NCBI RefSeq assembly: GCF_024172185.1
Contig: NZ_JAMZEC010000001.1
Span: 4,608,001 to 4,672,000, forward strand
Source: Nonomuraea roseoviolacea subsp. carminata
Lineage (GTDB): Bacteria; Actinomycetota; Actinomycetes; Streptosporangiales; Streptosporangiaceae
Direction: 5' to 3'
DNA: 64,000 nt
Positions within the stretch are counted from its first letter, which is position 1. The number at the start of each line of letters is the position of its first letter. Below the pieces are notes generated by a model. The model made no database searches and was not told where the DNA came from. It saw only the letters and a program-made list of their open reading frames with translations. A program made the position numbers and the translations under genes. This document shows, piece by piece, positions 57,261 to 64,000 of this stretch.

Positions 57261-58364
57261 TCAGCTCTGTGCGGTCGTGACCCGGACGTCGTGGGCCCGG
57301 CCCGCCGCGGCGAAGCGCAGGAGGCGCTCCCCCTCCTCCACCAGCTCCGCCGCCGTCGCCCCGTCCGTCACCGGCTCGAACAGCTCCACCGCCAGCACCG
57401 CCGTGTCCCGGTCCTTCGCGATCTTCCAGGTGCCGCGGACGAAACCGTCCACGAGCACCGTGGGGGCGACCATGGAGCCGACGCAGACCCGCCTGCGGTG
57501 CTCGTCCGTCATGATCCGCGTACGGTCGGCATAGGCGACCACGAGGTTGTCGAACGCGGGCAGGAACCGCACCGGGACCGGCGTCCCCGGGTCGGGCAGC
57601 TCGGCCTCCGGCAGGTCGAACAGCTCGGCGCCCGTCTCGTCGCGGTAGACCCGCAGCCGGGGCCGCAGCCGCTCCAGGTCGGCCTCCAGCCCGCGCAGTC
57701 CCGACCACATCTGGAGATCCCGCACGCCGGCCGGCCCGAACGCCGCCAGGTAACGCGGCACCAGGTCGTCCACGCGCGGTTCGGCGGCCATCGCGACGCC
57801 GAGCCACTCCTCGGCCAGCGTGAACGGCGTCGCCCCGCCCTTGCCCCACGTGCCGCTGGGCGGCCGGTGGATCACCGGTACGAGCGTCTGCACCGACCAG
57901 GCCAGCGCCTCGGCGTCGCGGTCCGGCCAGCGCTCGGCCAGCAGGTCGCGCAGCCGGGGCCGGGTGAGCGTGCGGCCCCGGAGCAGGTCGCGTCCGGCGG
58001 CGGCCAGCTCGTCGAGGTCCATGCCGGCCGTGGCCCGCCCGAACGCGGCCTGCCGGGCCCGGCCCAGCGGGCCCCGCATGAGCGGGCGCAGCCAGGGGAA
58101 GTCGGCCGCGGTGACGATGTGCTGGGTGCCGCGCAGCACCGACGACCGCACGACGCTCCTGTCGTACAGCAGCCCGGTCAGGTCGTCGTGGGTGAAGCCG
58201 GACAGCCGCGTCCAGAGGCCGAGGTACGGCGGGTCGGCGGCCTGCGCCTGTAACCCGACGAGGTGCCTGACCATGTCGAGGGCGGGCAGGTCCGCCCGCG
58301 CCGTCAATGACTGCCGCGCCAGCGCGGCCCGGTTGAGCGTCCGCCGACTCACTCTGTCGTCCAT
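57261..58364 (-). CDS. AlkZ-like DNA glycosylase (winged helix DNA-binding family)
   Basis: The 367-residue protein belongs to the HTH_42/AlkZ family: DMVRHLVGLQAQAADPPYLG with the QxQ motif (GLQAQ) that is catalytic in AlkZ interstrand-crosslink glycosylases. VRSSVLRGTQHIV, FLPAFDNLVVAYADRTRIM and VDGFVRGTWKI follow. AlkZ-type enzymes protect antibiotic producers from DNA crosslinkers, while many paralogues have general repair roles. The ATG at 58364 gives the usual N-terminus. Confidence 0.88.
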   Translation of the reverse strand: MDDRVSRRTLNRAALARQSLTARADLPALDMVRHLVGLQAQAADPPYLGLWTRLSGFTHDDLTGLLYDRSVVRSSVLRGTQHIVTAADFPWLRPLMRGPLGRARQAAFGRATAGMDLDELAAAGRDLLRGRTLTRPRLRDLLAERWPDRDAEALAWSVQTLVPVIHRPPSGTWGKGGATPFTLAEEWLGVAMAAEPRVDDLVPRYLAAFGPAGVRDLQMWSGLRGLEADLERLRPRLRVYRDETGAELFDLPEAELPDPGTPVPVRFLPAFDNLVVAYADRTRIMTDEHRRRVCVGSMVAPTVLVDGFVRGTWKIAKDRDTAVLAVELFEPVTDGATAAELVEEGERLLRFAAAGRAHDVRVTTAQS

Positions 58365-58501
58365 GCCGCGAGCATGGCAGCTATAGCGGAAAGGTTCGTT
58401 CCGTGATGGCGACGCGACTGGTGAGGTCTGAAAGCCGCCGGTGCCCGTCCCGGCGCCACTGCTTGGCTGAACACCCAAGCCAAGCCCTCGAACGGAAATC
58501 C

Positions 58502-59686
58502 ATGTCCACGACACTCCAGCCCCGCACGCGCCCGCCGGTCACCGCCTGGCTCGCGGTCGCCTCGATCACCCTCGGCATCTTCGCGATCGTGACCAGCGAG
58601 ATCCTGCCCATCGGCCTGCTGACCACCATCGGCGCGGACTTCCGCGTGTCCGACGGCACCGCGGGCCTGACCATGACGCTGCCCGGCGCCGTCGCCGCCG
58701 TCGCCGCCCCCGTCGTCACCCTGGCCACCGCGCGCCTGGACCGCCGGGTGATGCTGGGCGTCCTCATGGGGGTCCTCGCGCTGGCCGACGTGCTCGCGGC
58801 GGTCGCCACCGCCTACGAGGTCATGCTGGTCTCGCGGGTGCTGGTGGGGCTCACGATCGGCGGGTTCTGGTCGATCGGGGCCGGGCTCGCCGCCCGCCTG
58901 GTGCCGCCGGCGGCGGTCGGCACGGCCACGGCCCTGATCTTCTCGGCGGTGCCGCTCGGATCGGTGCTCGGCGTGCCGGCCGGCACGTTCGTCGGCGACG
59001 TCGCGGGGTGGCGGACGGCCTTCGTGGCGCTGGCCGTCCTGTCGGCGGTCGTGCTGGCCGCGCTGCTCGCGGTGGTGCCGCCGCTGCCCGCCCGGCAGGT
59101 CACCAGTGCCCGGGTGCTGCGCGACCTGCTGCGCGGCCGGGACACGAAGGTGGCGCTGCTGGCCACGGCCCTCATCGTGCTGGCCCACTTCGGCACCTAC
59201 ACCTACGTGACGCCGTTCCTGCGGCACGTCACGGGGCTCGGCCCCGCGGCCGTCAGCGCCGCGCTCCTCGCGTACGGGGTGGCGGGCATCGCGGGCAACT
59301 TCCTGGCCGGCCGGACCGTCGCGGCGGCCCCGCGCGCGACGTTCGCCGCCGCCGGCTGCCTGATCGCCGCCGCGACGCTGCTGCTGCCCGTGCTCGGCAC
59401 GGGGGCCGGTGGGGCGTTCGCCCTGCTCGTGGTGTGGGGGCTGGCGTACGGGGCCGTGCCGGTCTGCTCCCAGGCGTGGTTCGCCCGGGCGGCGCCGCAC
59501 GCGCCGGAGGCGGCCACGGTGGTGTTCACCTCGTCGTTCCAGGCCACCTTCGCGCTCGGGGCGCTGCTCGGCGGGGTCGTCGTGGACGCGGTCTCCGTCT
59601 CGGCGGTCATGGTCTGCGGAGGGATCGCCGCGCTGCTCATGGCGGCGTCGCTGGCCCGCCTCGGCCGCTCCCCGTCGAGCCCATGA
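58502..59686 (+). CDS. MFS transporter, DHA1 type
   Basis: The 394-residue protein has 12 predicted helices: FAIVTSEILPIGLLTTIGAD in helix 1, a motif A-like VTLATARLDRRVMLGV, VSRVLVGLTIGGFWSIGAGL and motif C-like VPLGSVLGVPAGTFVGDVAG. It resembles AraJ/YdhP-type sugar or drug exporters. The ATG 58502 is preceded by an inverted repeat (GCTTGG, 58461-58466; CCAAGC, 58475-58480) in a region divergent from the AlkZ-like gene. Confidence 0.9.
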   Translation: MSTTLQPRTRPPVTAWLAVASITLGIFAIVTSEILPIGLLTTIGADFRVSDGTAGLTMTLPGAVAAVAAPVVTLATARLDRRVMLGVLMGVLALADVLAAVATAYEVMLVSRVLVGLTIGGFWSIGAGLAARLVPPAAVGTATALIFSAVPLGSVLGVPAGTFVGDVAGWRTAFVALAVLSAVVLAALLAVVPPLPARQVTSARVLRDLLRGRDTKVALLATALIVLAHFGTYTYVTPFLRHVTGLGPAAVSAALLAYGVAGIAGNFLAGRTVAAAPRATFAAAGCLIAAATLLLPVLGTGAGGAFALLVVWGLAYGAVPVCSQAWFARAAPHAPEAATVVFTSSFQATFALGALLGGVVVDAVSVSAVMVCGGIAALLMAASLARLGRSPSSP

Positions 59687-59734
59687 CGTCCCGCCGACTG
59701 GTCCGGGAGCTGCAGCCGTCGAAGTGGACGGCCA

Positions 59735-60676
59735 TCACCTCCCGGTGCTCAACCGCGGATCAGTGACACCGCCCGGACAGGAGAGACGCGCGATGTCCCA
59801 GCCGGCGCGCCGGGCTCCGGCCTGGTAGGCGCTGTCGTAGAAGGCGAGGACGGCGGCGCGCGGGTCGGGCTCGGCTCGGGCGTCAGCGTGGCGCAGCACG
59901 GCCAGATGGCTGTCTCGTTGCGTGATCCACCGCGCGGCCTCGGGTTTCAGGGGTTCGCTGTCGAGCCCGTCGGGCTCGGGAGCGGTGTAGGAGTAGAAGG
60001 CCGGCTCGGGAAAGGCGTCGTCGCCGAACCAGAAGCCCGAGCTGATCACCTCGTGGGAGTAGGCTTCCCGCGTCACGGGGTCGGCCTCGGGCGGCTGCTC
60101 GATCAGGCGGTCGGAGAAGCGGGTGCAGGCGATGTCGAAGGTGTGCCAGAAGTGGTGCACCGGGCTGACCTTGCCCGAGTAGTCCGCCGCGAACTCCTCC
60201 AGCAGCAGGTTCACCTGGCTGAGGACCTGCCAGTAGCGGGTGACCGCGACGGGGTCGTAGGCGGCGTGCTCGGTGTCGTCAGCGAACGGCCGGTCGGAGT
60301 CGGGCAGGTCGAACGGCCGCGGTACGGTCATGTCCACTCGCACGTCCAGGGCCGCCAGGGCTTCCATGGTGCTGTTGTAGAAGGACGCCACCGACTGGCC
60401 GTAGAGCGTGAAAGAGACCGCCCGGCCGTCCACCGTGGTGACGACCAGCCGATGGCTGACGAAGTCGAAGTCGATCGTGAAGATCGGGTTGCCGTCGGAC
60501 TGTCCCATCGGACGGGTGGTGATCCCCCGCCCGGTGACATGGAACGGTACGTTCCACCAGTGGTTGCGCCGGACCGCCGAGGCGAGCCGAATCTTGCCCA
60601 CCACCTGGCAGAACCGGTGCACCGTTGCTTTGGTGTCCCGCCACTCGGCCAGTGGCGGAACGGCGAGCAGCTCCAT
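59735..60676 (-). CDS. DUF5996-like protein
   Basis: The 313-residue protein matches from memory the actinobacterial DUF5996 family: KTKATVHRFCQVVGK-like start (DTKATVHRFCQVVGKIRLAS), NHWWNVPFHVTGRGI, FTIDFDFVSHRLVV, HHFWHTFDIACTRFS, and SSGFWFGDDAFPEPAFYSYT. The function is unknown. Conserved His and Trp residues suggest binding of a ligand. The convergent MFS gene ends 48 bp away. Confidence 0.8.
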   Translation of the reverse strand: MELLAVPPLAEWRDTKATVHRFCQVVGKIRLASAVRRNHWWNVPFHVTGRGITTRPMGQSDGNPIFTIDFDFVSHRLVVTTVDGRAVSFTLYGQSVASFYNSTMEALAALDVRVDMTVPRPFDLPDSDRPFADDTEHAAYDPVAVTRYWQVLSQVNLLLEEFAADYSGKVSPVHHFWHTFDIACTRFSDRLIEQPPEADPVTREAYSHEVISSGFWFGDDAFPEPAFYSYTAPEPDGLDSEPLKPEAARWITQRDSHLAVLRHADARAEPDPRAAVLAFYDSAYQAGARRAGWDIARLSCPGGVTDPRLSTGR

Positions 60677-60835
60677 GACACCACCGTTCCCTCACAGATC
60701 CGGCGCTACCCACACGAGGCGGGAACTCGACTCAGAAGGCCGGCTGCACGATGAGCATGGGGACCGTCTGGCCACCGGGTTCGTCGGCCCGGAGCTGATC
60801 GAGCGGGGGAGATCAAAGCACAACAGATCATACTG

Positions 60836-61420
60836 TTAGCCGCTCCAAGTGACTGTGGCTGTGATCGGCCAGGCCCCGCGGTCCAGCAGGTCGAGGACGA
60901 GTGCCGCGATGTTCCACGCGTCGTCCTCGCCGCGGTGATGGCGTCCTTCGAGCGGAAGTCCGGCGATCTGTAGAGCCTGGTGCATTCCGGGTTTCTTCCG
61001 CAGCCCGTACGCCGCGGTGAACACGGCCTTGGCGTTGGTGTGGGTGCGTTCCGTGGGATGGCCGAACGGGTAGGCCACCCCGTCGGCTCGGCTCTGCCGG
61101 GCGAACTGCCGACGGTCGTACTCGCCCCAGCTCGCCCAGGGGCGTTCCCCGGCCTCGAATTCCTCGACGAGGAGCCGGCAGGCCTCGGCGAAGGTGACGC
61201 CCCGATCCACCTCGGCCTGCGTCAGCCCGGTCAGTTCCGTGCAGAAGCCGCTCACCGCCGATCGGACCGGGCGGACCAGGACACGGTGCCGGGACACGCG
61301 GCGCCGTGCCGATACGTCCACGACGGTGAGTCCGATCTCGATGATCTCGCTGACCGAGCCGGGCGGCGGCTGTCCGTCCCAGCAGGTGGCTTCCACATCG
61401 ATGACGTTCAGCAAGCGCAT
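60836..61420 (-). CDS. 3'-5' exonuclease, DEDDh (DnaQ/ERI-1-like)
   Basis: The 194-residue protein has all DEDDh motifs: NVIDVEATCWDG (ExoI, D and E), WGEYDRRQFARQ (ExoII Asp) and HHRGEDDAWNIA (ExoIII, H and D). The FCTELTGLTQAEVD segment marks the KapD/ERI-1-like branch, which trims RNA or DNA 3' ends. Start ATG 61420 is chosen over 61438, and TACCTT lies upstream, so it may be leaderless. Confidence 0.9.
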   Translation of the reverse strand: MRLLNVIDVEATCWDGQPPPGSVSEIIEIGLTVVDVSARRRVSRHRVLVRPVRSAVSGFCTELTGLTQAEVDRGVTFAEACRLLVEEFEAGERPWASWGEYDRRQFARQSRADGVAYPFGHPTERTHTNAKAVFTAAYGLRKKPGMHQALQIAGLPLEGRHHRGEDDAWNIAALVLDLLDRGAWPITATVTWSG

Positions 61421-61442
61421 GGGCCCAAGGTAAGGCACGAGA

Positions 61443-62660
61443 TCAGGACGTCCCGGCCGCTCCCGCCGCGGCCGGGACGCGCTCGGCGCGTACGCGCAGC
61501 AGGCGGAGCATCGCGAAGATGCCCGCCAGCGGCCCCACCGCGAGCACCGCGAACGCCCAGGTCCACCCCACGGCCTGCTCGGCGGCGGGCACCAGCCAGA
61601 TCGTCGCCCCGGTCAGCAGGAACCCGAACGCCATCTGCAGGGTCAGCGCCGTGCCCACGTAGCTCTGGTCGGCCAGCTCCGTGACCAGCGCCGAGAACTG
61701 CACCGAGTCGCCCACGACCGCGTACCCCCACACCAGGCTGACCAGTATGAGCAGCCAGAGGGGCGCCCCCATGAGCAGCCCGATGAACGCGGCGCAGGCG
61801 GCCGAGGCGCCCATCATGACGATCGCGGTGCGCTCGCGTCCGAAGCGGTCGCCGAGCACCCCGCCGGTGTAGTTGGCCACGCCGCCGATGACGAAGACGG
61901 CGAAGGTGACGTACACCCCGAGCAGCGAGCCCTCCATGCCGTGGAGGCGCAGCGCCGCCGAGAAGAACAGCAGGAACCACGTCCACATGGCGTACAGCTC
62001 CCACATGTGGCACAGGTAGCCGATCATGGCCAGCCGGGTGCCGCGGTCGCGCAGGATGCGCCGGGCCTGGCGCGGGTCGAGCACCGCGGCGGGGAACGGG
62101 TACGGCCCCTCCTTGACCACGGTCAGCGTGACCAGCCCGCCGGCCAGGGTGAGCACCGAGGTGGCCACGATGACGGTGCGCCAGTTCAGCCCGCCGAGCC
62201 CGTTGATCAGGTGCGGGACGCCGGAGCTCACGGTCAGCGCCCCGACCAGCAGCCCCATGGCCGCCCCGCGGCCGTCGCGGTACCAGGTGGAGATGAGCTT
62301 CAGCGACGGCGGGTAGACGCCGGCGATGAACAGGCCGGTGGCGAAGCGGGCCAGGCTGCCGGTGAGCGCGTCGTGGGTCAGCAGCAGCGCCAGGTTGGCG
62401 ACGGCGGCGCCGATCGAGCTCAGGAAGATCAGCCGGATCGGCGACAGCGCGTCGGACACGACGAACACCGCCGACAGCACGGCCCCCGCCACGAACCCCC
62501 ACTGCACGGAGATGGTGAGCCAGGCCGCGAGGTCGGGCGTGAGGTGCCACTCCTGCCGCACCTGCGGGATCACCGCGGTCGCGGAGAACCAGGTCGACTT
62601 CAGCAGCAGCAGTGTCCCCGCGAGGATGAGCAGGTTGCGGCGGGCGTCCGGACGGGTCAC
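61443..62660 (-). CDS. MFS transporter
   Basis: The 405-residue protein has 12 helices: LILAGTLLLLKSTWFSATAV in helix 1, WGFVAGAVLSAVFVVSDALS (motif A-like), STWYRDGRGAAMGLLVGAL in the middle (typical of OFA or NNP-type transporters) and VIGGVANYTGGVLGDRFGRE (second motif A). The substrate is unknown. It lies 54 bp after the CGNR gene on the same strand, probably in one operon. Confidence 0.9.
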   Translation of the reverse strand: MTRPDARRNLLILAGTLLLLKSTWFSATAVIPQVRQEWHLTPDLAAWLTISVQWGFVAGAVLSAVFVVSDALSPIRLIFLSSIGAAVANLALLLTHDALTGSLARFATGLFIAGVYPPSLKLISTWYRDGRGAAMGLLVGALTVSSGVPHLINGLGGLNWRTVIVATSVLTLAGGLVTLTVVKEGPYPFPAAVLDPRQARRILRDRGTRLAMIGYLCHMWELYAMWTWFLLFFSAALRLHGMEGSLLGVYVTFAVFVIGGVANYTGGVLGDRFGRERTAIVMMGASAACAAFIGLLMGAPLWLLILVSLVWGYAVVGDSVQFSALVTELADQSYVGTALTLQMAFGFLLTGATIWLVPAAEQAVGWTWAFAVLAVGPLAGIFAMLRLLRVRAERVPAAAGAAGTS

Positions 62661-62714
62661 GGGACCGGTCCCTTCTACGGCGAGGCGTCCTGCGTGGACG
62701 GCGGCGTTTGCGGG

Positions 62715-63275
62715 TCAGGCGGGGGCCGACGCCCGGCGTGCCCGGTAGGCGGCGACCGTGTTGCGGTTGAGGCAGGTCTTGGAGCAGTAGCGGCGGCGCG
62801 GGCCGCGCGAGACGTCGGCGTAGACGCGCTCGCACGCGGCGTCGAGGCAGACGCCGAGCCGGGAGGCGCCGTGGTCGCAGATGACGAACGCCAGCCCGAC
62901 CGCGGTGTTGGCCCGGACACGGTCGACGAGCACGGCGCCGGGCGGGCCGTAGTGCAGGTGGGGGCCCTCGCCGTGGTCGGAGACGTGCGGGTGCATGGGC
63001 ACCTCGGCCATCACGCCGTTGAGCAGGTCGATGGCCCGCGCCTCGTCGGTCTCGGCGAAGACGGGCCGCAGCCGCCGCGCCCACCGGCGCAGGGCCTCGG
63101 CCTCGTCGTCGCTCACGGGGCCGTCGACCTTGAAGTTGTACGAGGCCAGCAGCGCGCCCAGGGCCTCGGGGGAGGGGTCACCGGCGTCGGCCGTGACCGC
63201 GTTGACCAGGGCCACGGCCGTGCCCACGCCGTCGTTGCGGTAGCCGGTCACCTCGGTGGGGCTGGTTCTCGCCAT
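62715..63275 (-). CDS. CGNR zinc-finger transcriptional regulator
   Basis: The 186-residue protein has an N-terminal ABATE-like domain and a C-terminal CGNR zinc finger: RLGVCLDAACERVYADVSRG followed by RRYCSKTCLNRNTVAAYRAR, four Cys in CxxxxC...CxxxC with the CLNRN variant of CGNR. These are stress-linked regulators of actinobacteria. A TACGAT box ends 6 nt upstream of the ATG at 63275. It likely regulates the MFS gene downstream. Confidence 0.92.
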   Translation of the reverse strand: MARTSPTEVTGYRNDGVGTAVALVNAVTADAGDPSPEALGALLASYNFKVDGPVSDDEAEALRRWARRLRPVFAETDEARAIDLLNGVMAEVPMHPHVSDHGEGPHLHYGPPGAVLVDRVRANTAVGLAFVICDHGASRLGVCLDAACERVYADVSRGPRRRYCSKTCLNRNTVAAYRARRASAPA

Positions 63276-63281
63276 GAATCC

Positions 63282-63287
63282 ATCGTA
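63282..63287 (-). promoter_or_regulatory. -10 box TACGAT of the CGNR gene
   Basis: On the minus strand TACGAT ends 6 nt before the ATG at 63275, with no ribosome site. This fits a leaderless start. Confidence 0.5.
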
Positions 63288-63336
63288 ATCTAAATACAGC
63301 GGGAATGACATTACGCCCTTCTGCGAAGGTGGGGTC

Positions 63337-63522
63337 ATGGACCTGAAGGCGTGCGAAGTCTGCGGCTCGGCGGCGGAGCAGGAGATCCTGTCCGGCCATT
63401 CGACCTCGCTCGGACGGGTCATCTACGTCCGGTGCGGGTGCGGCGGCATGGGCGTGCAGTTGATCACGTACGACGCCGCGGCGGCCATCGTGGAGCTGGC
63501 CGGGCCGGCGGGTCAGGGCTGA
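63337..63522 (+). CDS. Small zinc-ribbon-like protein
   Basis: The 61-residue protein has KACEVCGSAAEQE at the N-terminus and YVRCGCGGMG in the middle: a CxxC...CxC zinc ribbon. It is otherwise a beta-hairpin and a short helix. AAGGTGG lies 5 nt before the ATG. It is divergent from the CGNR gene (61 bp). The function is unknown. Confidence 0.7.
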   Translation: MDLKACEVCGSAAEQEILSGHSTSLGRVIYVRCGCGGMGVQLITYDAAAAIVELAGPAGQG

Positions 63523-63549
63523 CCCGCCGGCCCGGTGGGCGACCGGGTG

Positions 63550-64000
63550 TCAGGGGAGGGGGAGCGTGACGGTCTTCGTCACGCTCATCTCCCTGATGGC
63601 GTAGCGGACGCCCTCCCGGCCGAGCCCGCTCGCCTTGACGCCGCCGAACGGGATATGCGGCGAGTCGAACTGCGGCCCCGCGTTCAGGTTGACGGCCCCG
63701 ACGCGCAGGCCCGCCGCGATCCGCATGAAGGCCGTCACGTCCGAGGTCACCACGCCGGACTGCAGCCCGTACGCGGTGCCGTTGGCCACCGCGATCGCCT
63801 CGTCCACGTCGCCGACCCGGATCACCGGGGCGACGGGGCCGAAGGTCTCCTCCACCACCAGCTCCACGCCGGGCGGCACGTGGTCGAGGACGGCCGGCGT
63901 GAGCAGCGCGCCCTTCCGCTCACCGCCGCACAGCGGCTTGGCGCCCGCGGCGACCGCGTCGTGGAGGCGCCGCTCGACCTCGGCCGCCGCCTCCTCGCTG
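63550..64000 (-). CDS. Aldehyde dehydrogenase family protein, C-terminal part (5' end outside window)
   Basis: The frame is open to the right edge. The 149 visible residues carry ELVVEETFGPVAPVIRVGDV, EAIAVANGTAYGLQSGVV, VGAVNLNAGPQFDSPHIPFGG and KASGLGREGVRYAIREMSVT, the C-terminal ALDH signature. The catalytic Cys region lies outside. It is likely an NAD-dependent aldehyde dehydrogenase. The adjacent small gene is convergent with it. Confidence 0.93.
   Translation of the reverse strand, partial: SEEAAAEVERRLHDAVAAGAKPLCGGERKGALLTPAVLDHVPPGVELVVEETFGPVAPVIRVGDVDEAIAVANGTAYGLQSGVVTSDVTAFMRIAAGLRVGAVNLNAGPQFDSPHIPFGGVKASGLGREGVRYAIREMSVTKTVTLPLP

Noticed and set aside
60677..60835. Short plus-strand frame ending near 60839
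   Set aside because: It is too short, has no domain and no ribosome site. The gap of about 160 bp is probably only a promoter.
21249..64000. Biosynthetic gene cluster
   Set aside because: Methyltransferase, SDRs, exporters and regulators are present but there is no core synthase (PKS, NRPS, terpene, lanthipeptide).

Overview
The window is 64 kb of very GC-rich DNA packed with genes on both strands. It has strong G/C third-position bias, many GTG (and a few TTG) starts, and several genes whose start codon sits about 7 nt after a TANNNT-like -10 box, which suggests leaderless transcripts. Recognisable families (SCO0854-like and SCO6745-like proteins, SigE-family sigma factor, YtrA-type GntR, CGNR zinc-finger protein, AlkZ-like glycosylase) point to a filamentous actinomycete. 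A Streptosporangiaceae-type genome (Nonomuraea-like) would fit, but that is inference. There is no rRNA, complete tRNA, CRISPR array, insertion sequence or phage module. The region looks like an accessory chromosome arm full of regulator/target pairs.

Layout. 1-11 kb: the end of a WD40 protein, a large NB-ARC/LuxR regulator, a NUDIX hydrolase, a MerR/imine-reductase-like divergent pair, two unknown proteins, a decapitated TetR and a TerD-like SCO0854 protein. 11-21 kb: a secreted protein, a folE operon (DUF2231, membrane protein, GTP cyclohydrolase I) with a divergent HTH regulator, a secreted esterase, an OmpR-type two-component system, enoyl-CoA hydratase with an SCO6745 protein, a MocR-like regulator lacking its PLP lysine, and a TMEM175-type channel. 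21-33 kb: divergent regulator/target pairs (MarR/SDR, ArsR/MFS, HTH/O-methyltransferase), a GlxA regulator, a sigma factor operon and a secreted peptidase-like hydrolase. 33-38.5 kb: an ABC exporter, a small membrane protein and a NarL-type two-component system. 38.5-47.7 kb: an epoxide hydrolase/WYL pair, a half MFS transporter, an esterase-propeller fusion, and a polysaccharide deacetylase/GT2 gene split by one in-frame TAG. 48-64 kb: phosphotransferase, SDR, HAD, DHFR-like, YtrA operon, amidase, Rrf2/AhpD pair, NmrA-like protein, AlkZ-like glycosylase, two MFS transporters, DnaQ-like exonuclease, CGNR protein, and the end of an aldehyde dehydrogenase.

Two patterns stand out. First, between 35 and 56 kb six gene ends carry short tandem repeats (16-27 bp unit, 3 to about 11 copies, a different unit at each place). 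In five of them a gene's stop codon lies inside one repeat copy. Second, the window holds several remnants (LysR, TetR, two MFS fragments, a methyltransferase tail, the TAG-split deacetylase/GT), so this arm appears to be decaying and rearranging. Many divergent promoters carry clear inverted repeats next to a regulator gene and are good operator candidates.
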